Positions 7,145 to 10,651 of a stretch of 10,651 nucleotides of DNA are shown here, piece by piece. The stretch lies in contig WJJO01000194.1 in the NCBI GenBank assembly GCA_014729665.1, forward strand, positions 1 through 10,651. The letters run 5' to 3'. The notes under the pieces are model-generated. The model ran no database searches, was not told the origin of the DNA, and saw nothing but the letters and a program-made list of their open reading frames with translations. This stretch comes from Caldifarciminota bacterium (lineage in GTDB: Bacteria; Hydrothermota; Tepidihabitantia; B3-TA06). Positions within the stretch are counted from its first letter, which is position 1, and each line of letters opens with the position of its first letter. The translations under genes were made by a program, and so were the position numbers.

Positions 7145-8408
7145 CTAGGGCCTCCAGGGCTTCTTTTGAACGTTTTATTGCGCAGTACTCACCGCACATT
7201 GTACAGACTCCGTCTGCCTGTTTGGGATAGCGGGAGAATTTCCTTTCCGCTTCCCCCGGATCTATACTTGCCTTTATCATCTCCTCCCACTTGAACTCCT
7301 CCCTCAGTCTCGATACCTTCTCGTCCCACTTCCTCGTTCGCTCGGGATACTTTGCGATGTCGGCAGCGTGGGCTGCAATCTTGGATACAACCGTTCCGAC
7401 CCTCACGTCGTCCGCGTTCGGCAGACCGAGGTGCTCCGAAGGGGTGACGTAGCACAAGAAATCTGCCCCGTGCATCCCGGCAACCGCGCCTCCGATTGCC
7501 GATACGATGTGATCGTAACCGGGAGCTACGTCGGTCACTAAGGGACCCAGGACGTAGAAGGGAGTTCCGTGGCAAACCTCTTTTTGAATCTTTACGTTCA
7601 TCTGGATCTGGTCTATGGGAACGTGTCCGGGGCCCTCGACCATCACCTGCACGCCCTTGGCTCTTGCGGCATCCACCTGCTCGCCTATTATCAAGAGTTC
7701 CTGTATCTGCGCCCTGTCCGATGCGTCCCGGAGCGCCCCGGGTCTCAGACCGTCCCCAAGGCTAAGGCAGGCGCCGAACTCTGCTGTCAAATCCACAAGC
7801 CTTCCGAAGTACTCTGCAAGCGGGTTCTCCTTTTTGTTGTAGGCCATCCAGCCCACCATCATCGAACCGCCCCTGGAAACTATGCCTGCCAGCCTCTTGC
7901 GGTTCCTAAGTCTTTCCACTCCTTCCCGGGTTATGCCTGTATGTACGGTGATGAAATCGACTCCGTCTTCAAGATGCCTGCGGATAGCTGAAAATATCTC
8001 GTCGACCGTAAGCTCTGCGAACGACTTTTTAAGCTTTGGCGAATCCACCGCGGCCTGGTAGATGGGGACCGTGCCCACAGGGATGCGGGAGGCCTTGATA
8101 ATCTCCTTGCGCACATGATTTATATCACCTCCGGTTGAAAGGTCCATCACCGTATCCGCGCCTGCATCTTCTGCAGCCTTTAGTTTTGCGAGTTCGTTAT
8201 CGACGTCCGCAATCGAAGGAGATGTACCGATGTTGGCGTTAACCTTTGTCAGCATTCCTTTACCTATTCCAAGGGGCTCAATCACCCGCGGACGCTTTCG
8301 GTTATAGGGGATTACGATAGTCCCTTTCTGGAGCCCGGAGCGGATTAAATTCACATCAACCCCTTCTGAGGCCGCAGCCTTCTTGACTAATGCATCTTCT
8401 TTGAGCAT
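7137..8408 (-). CDS. thiC: Phosphomethylpyrimidine synthase ThiC
   Basis: ThiC is a radical SAM enzyme that rearranges aminoimidazole ribotide into hydroxymethylpyrimidine phosphate, the pyrimidine half of thiamine. The protein has 423 residues and is the short form, without the extra N-terminal domain of E. coli ThiC. Conserved blocks include VNANIGTS (56-63), MDLSTGGD (88-95), SRGGSMMVGWM (178-188), VEGPGHVP (257-264) and YVTPSEHLGLPN (320-331). The C-terminal cluster motif is CTMCGEYC (402-409), spaced C-x2-C-x3-C, one residue shorter than the C-x2-C-x4-C I recall from E. coli. The N-terminus also begins a little late compared with usual short ThiC proteins. There is no ribosome site before the ATG; the promoter lies so close that the message should be leaderless. 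No TPP riboswitch is recognisable. A ThiC paralogue making benzimidazole (BzaF type) cannot be fully excluded, but thiL nearby favours thiamine. Confidence 0.94.
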   Translation of the reverse strand: MLKEDALVKKAAASEGVDVNLIRSGLQKGTIVIPYNRKRPRVIEPLGIGKGMLTKVNANIGTSPSIADVDNELAKLKAAEDAGADTVMDLSTGGDINHVRKEIIKASRIPVGTVPIYQAAVDSPKLKKSFAELTVDEIFSAIRRHLEDGVDFITVHTGITREGVERLRNRKRLAGIVSRGGSMMVGWMAYNKKENPLAEYFGRLVDLTAEFGACLSLGDGLRPGALRDASDRAQIQELLIIGEQVDAARAKGVQVMVEGPGHVPIDQIQMNVKIQKEVCHGTPFYVLGPLVTDVAPGYDHIVSAIGGAVAGMHGADFLCYVTPSEHLGLPNADDVRVGTVVSKIAAHAADIAKYPERTRKWDEKVSRLREEFKWEEMIKASIDPGEAERKFSRYPKQADGVCTMCGEYCAIKRSKEALEALGG

Positions 8409-8415
8409 AATAGGT

Positions 8416-8443
8416 ATTATAGACCGGGGTTTGGTGATGTCAA
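8416..8443 (-). promoter_or_regulatory. Consensus sigma-70-type promoter for the thiC operon
   Basis: On the minus strand, TTGACA (8443-8438) is followed after 16 bases by TATAAT (8421-8416), both perfect matches to the consensus. Only ACCTATT (8415-8409) separates the -10 box from the thiC ATG at 8408. Transcription would start at about 8409-8408, on or next to the A of the ATG. That fits the absence of a Shine-Dalgarno site and implies a leaderless message. Confidence 0.85.
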
Positions 8444-8450
8444 ACCACGG
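8424..8450. promoter_or_regulatory. Imperfect palindrome over the thiC -35 box and spacer, candidate operator
   Basis: GGTTTG (8428-8433) and CAAACC (8441-8446) are perfect inverted arms around seven bases. Outer CCG (8424-8426) and CGG (8448-8450) extend them with one mismatch (8427/8447), giving nine paired positions per arm. The element covers the -35 box and most of the spacer of the thiC promoter, where a bound repressor would block polymerase. It is also within 25-45 bases of the divergent receptor start. No particular regulator is recognised from the arms. If transcribed it could also form a hairpin. Confidence 0.5.
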
Positions 8451-8482
8451 TATACGTTTTAGTTAAAGGATTACGTGAATTT

Positions 8483-8489
8483 AAGGAGG
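8483..8489 (+). promoter_or_regulatory. Strong Shine-Dalgarno sequence five bases before an ATT codon
   Basis: AAGGAGG is a full-strength ribosome site. The receptor frame has ATT at 8495-8497, five bases downstream, with no ATG, GTG or TTG at usable spacing (the first TTG is 17 bases away). Either ATT is a true rare start, or the start is GTG at 8475 and one base is missing in between, in which case this stretch would simply encode Leu-Arg-Arg. Confidence 0.6.
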
Positions 8490-8494
8490 ATCGC

Positions 8495-10651
8495 ATTTCG
8501 ACGGTCTTGGCGATAATAATCTCGCTTCTGGGAGCTACAGTCCACGGGCGCGTGTTCGATGCTCAAACAGGCGAACCCTTGTTCGGATGCAACGTATATC
8601 TGGAAGTTACCGAGATGGGTGCACCGACCGAGAAGAACGGTTACTACAGGATAACCGACGTCCCGCCTGGTTCCTACACTATCGTCTTTTCCATGATAGG
8701 CTACGGTGCAGAAGAAAAATCTGTAGAGGTTGCAGGCGATAAGGTACGCATCGATGCAGAGCTTTCATCTGCAGCCGTCGACGTAGAAGGGGTCGTTATA
8801 ACCTCGAGACGCGTGGAGTTCGAGGAGGAGGTTACGGCCTCGGCGTACAGGATTGACAAGGAAGACCTTCTGCGTTCGCCCGCATTGCTCGAATCAGACT
8901 TATTCCGCACCCTGCTTTCGCTTCCTGGCGTAACCTTCGTATCCGACTTCACCTCGGCCCTTTACGTGAGGGGCGGAAGTCCTGACCAGAACCTCATTCT
9001 TCTAGATAACATTGTGCTTTACAATCCCTTTCACTTCGGCGGCTTCCTTTCAACCTTCATGATAGATGCGGTGGATAACGTGGAGTTCCTGACAGGCGGA
9101 TTCCCCGCACGCTACGGAAACAGGCTTTCCTCGGTGCTGGACGTCACAAGTTCCACACCAGACGATCTGGGGGCATACCTTTCAACAAGCCTCTTGGCGA
9201 CCGAGGGAGCGGTGTGGGGCGGCACCGACAAGATAGCAGGAATCCTGACCGCACGCAGGACGTACTTCGACAAGGTGATTCCCGTATTCTTTGATTTCGA
9301 GTTTCCCTACTACTTCTGCGACATACACGCGGCAGGCTCCTGGCATCCCGCGGAGAAAACCCGGGTCGAGGGAACATTCTTCTTTACACGCGACATACTC
9401 GATATGGGTAATCAGGATATCCCTATCGAGTTCGGATGGGGGAACCAGCTTGCAACGGTACGGTTAATACAGGGCATGGGCGAGCGCTGGAGGCACAGGA
9501 CATGGCTGGGCTGGTCCCGATATACCGCTCACCTGGCGCTTGCCGATTTCCTGGACGAATCCGATACAATCGAAGATTACACGGTGCGTACCTCCTTTAT
9601 TCGTGACTGCGAAATGTCATCGCTCGAGTTCGGGGCTGAGGCAAGCTACATGAAGTTTATTTATAAAACGGATGCCGAGCCCTTTGCCACATACGACATC
9701 GATGGAAGACCTGTCTACGGATCAGTGTATACAACATGGAAGTGGAAGCCCAACTCCCTGTTTCTTTTCCAGGCCGGGGCAAGGTTCTCACTCTACAACG
9801 CTGTCTATCCTGATACAATAAGAGACAGTCTTACCGAACAGGTTACGGGGATCGATACCCTCGTACTCCTCGAACCCGAACCCCAGTTAAGGCTCTCGGC
9901 AAAGTACTTCATAACCGCCGACGATGCAGTCAACCTCGCGGTCGGCAATTTCTACCAGAACCTTGCAATGGTTCTGCCCGAGGGCGGCAGGATACCGACC
10001 AATTTCTGGATTCCGGTTTTCGGGAGATTCGAACCCCAGCACGCGGCTCATTTCATTGCAGGCTACGAGCATCTTTTTCAAGACGGTTCGAGAATCAGGA
10101 TAGAACCTTACTACAAGCACTACTTCAACCTACTGGCATTCAACGAGGAGGTAGATATAGCAGACGTGGACGAGAACATCTTCTCGTCAGGCGCGGGAAG
10201 GGCTTACGGCGCCGATTTCTCGATAGATAAGATGACAGGCAGACTCACCGGATGGATTTCCTACTCCCTCGCGTTCAGCAGATTCATCGCAGATACCGCA
10301 GAGTTCTACACCTCGTTCGACCGCCGTCACACGTTGAATCTGGTTGGAACCTATGACCTGGGCAGGCAGTGGTTCGTGAATGCGAAGTTCACAATAGCAA
10401 CGGGTATGCCCTATGCGGGTACGCTTGGCCGATACAGGGTCTGGTACTGGGACCCCCTTTACCAGGGCTGGAAGTATCAGTGGTTTACCATAGAGGCAGA
10501 CCGCAACAGCCTGCGGTTTCCTGCCTACCACCGTCTGGACATAGGTGCCAGCAAGAAATGGATTTTTGACTGGTGTGAGTTAACCGTCCGCGCGGACGTC
10601 GTCAATGTCTACAATCATAAGAATGTCCTCCTCTATTACTACGATATGGGG
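8495..10651 (+). CDS. TonB-dependent outer-membrane receptor with carboxypeptidase-regulatory-like domain, 3' end cut by window edge
   Basis: The uninterrupted frame of 719 codons runs to the right edge. The order is a hydrophobic signal segment (TVLAIIISLLG, about 3-13), then a carboxypeptidase-regulatory-like domain opening with VHGRVFDAQTGEPLFG (about 16-31) and containing NGYYRITDVPPGSYTIVFSMIGY. A TonB plug domain follows at about 120-215, with LPGV, YVRGGSPDQNLILLD (157-171) and a FGGFLSTF/VEFLTGGFPARYGNRLSSVLDV stretch. The rest is alternating aromatic-rich strands typical of a 22-strand barrel, unfinished here. It should import a large or scarce nutrient across the outer membrane with TonB energy. 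Substrate is not evident and no clear TonB box is seen. The start is doubtful: ATT at 8495 has the ribosome site, but the signal peptide then lacks a basic n-region. GTG at 8475 supplies MNLRRIAF if one T is added to the run at 8496-8498. It is divergent from thiC. Confidence 0.88.
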   Translation, partial: MSTVLAIIISLLGATVHGRVFDAQTGEPLFGCNVYLEVTEMGAPTEKNGYYRITDVPPGSYTIVFSMIGYGAEEKSVEVAGDKVRIDAELSSAAVDVEGVVITSRRVEFEEEVTASAYRIDKEDLLRSPALLESDLFRTLLSLPGVTFVSDFTSALYVRGGSPDQNLILLDNIVLYNPFHFGGFLSTFMIDAVDNVEFLTGGFPARYGNRLSSVLDVTSSTPDDLGAYLSTSLLATEGAVWGGTDKIAGILTARRTYFDKVIPVFFDFEFPYYFCDIHAAGSWHPAEKTRVEGTFFFTRDILDMGNQDIPIEFGWGNQLATVRLIQGMGERWRHRTWLGWSRYTAHLALADFLDESDTIEDYTVRTSFIRDCEMSSLEFGAEASYMKFIYKTDAEPFATYDIDGRPVYGSVYTTWKWKPNSLFLFQAGARFSLYNAVYPDTIRDSLTEQVTGIDTLVLLEPEPQLRLSAKYFITADDAVNLAVGNFYQNLAMVLPEGGRIPTNFWIPVFGRFEPQHAAHFIAGYEHLFQDGSRIRIEPYYKHYFNLLAFNEEVDIADVDENIFSSGAGRAYGADFSIDKMTGRLTGWISYSLAFSRFIADTAEFYTSFDRRHTLNLVGTYDLGRQWFVNAKFTIATGMPYAGTLGRYRVWYWDPLYQGWKYQWFTIEADRNSLRFPAYHRLDIGASKKWIFDWCELTVRADVVNVYNHKNVLLYYYDMG

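Noticed and set aside
7569..7991. Plus-strand open frame of 140 codons opposite thiC
   Set aside because: Antisense to conserved ThiC blocks and without family features.
8430..8475. Promoter for the receptor on the plus strand (TTGGTG near 8431 with TATACG near 8451)
   Set aside because: The boxes are weak and the spacing (14) is too short; no pair in this gap is convincing enough to annotate.
8409..8494. TPP riboswitch before thiC or the receptor
   Set aside because: The gap is under 90 bases and lacks the conserved CUGAGA and ACCUGAU elements; the thiC promoter leaves no leader to hold one.
8490..8500. Programmed -1 frameshift at the receptor start
   Set aside because: An upstream Shine-Dalgarno-like element exists, but the bases do not form an X-XXY-YYZ slippery site and re-pairing in the -1 frame would be poor; a missing base or an ATT start explains the data better.

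Overview
The window looks like a chromosomal segment of an anaerobic, outer-membrane-bearing bacterium from a poorly cultivated lineage. An outer membrane is implied by a Lol-type lipoprotein-release transporter (permease plus ATPase) and by a large TonB-dependent receptor with a carboxypeptidase-regulatory-like N-terminal domain, an architecture common in the FCB superphylum and related candidate phyla. Anaerobic or iron-sulfur-rich metabolism is hinted at by ThiC and by a four-cysteine insertion in the tryptophanyl-tRNA synthetase. The McsA-McsB protein-arginine kinase pair, classically a Firmicutes trait, sits in the middle of this diderm gene set. I cannot name the phylum from sequence alone. 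GC content is near 50 percent by eye, and TTG and GTG starts are frequent.

Layout. Positions 2-4843 (+) hold one tightly packed operon: lysS (3' end only), a lolC/lolE-type permease, lolD, mcsA, mcsB and thiL. Each gene overlaps the next by 1 to about 32 bases, so they are probably one message with translational coupling. Positions 4844-5054 are a non-coding gap between convergent operons, holding a strong hairpin right after thiL and a second, looser inverted repeat. Positions 5055-8408 (-) hold a second operon, transcribed thiC, then a class V aminotransferase, then trpS, again with overlaps. Its promoter is a perfect TTGACA-N16-TATAAT placed so that thiC mRNA should be leaderless. An imperfect 27-base palindrome covers the spacer and -35 box and is a candidate operator. 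From about 8475/8495 to the right edge (+) a divergent TonB-dependent receptor runs off the window. Its start is anomalous: a perfect Shine-Dalgarno precedes an ATT codon, while a GTG in another frame would give an ideal signal peptide if one base were restored.

How the genes relate. thiC (pyrimidine branch) and thiL (last kinase) are the two thiamine steps present, in different operons, and no TPP riboswitch is visible before thiC. LolC/D act at the inner membrane on outer-membrane lipoproteins. McsA/McsB would phosphorylate arginines on proteins to mark them for Clp degradation, but no ctsR or clpC is adjacent. lysS and trpS are housekeeping. The most interesting points are the thiC/receptor divergent control region, the anomalous receptor start, McsAB in a diderm operon, and the Fe-S-type TrpRS. 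There are no RNA genes, mobile elements or CRISPR arrays that I can support.
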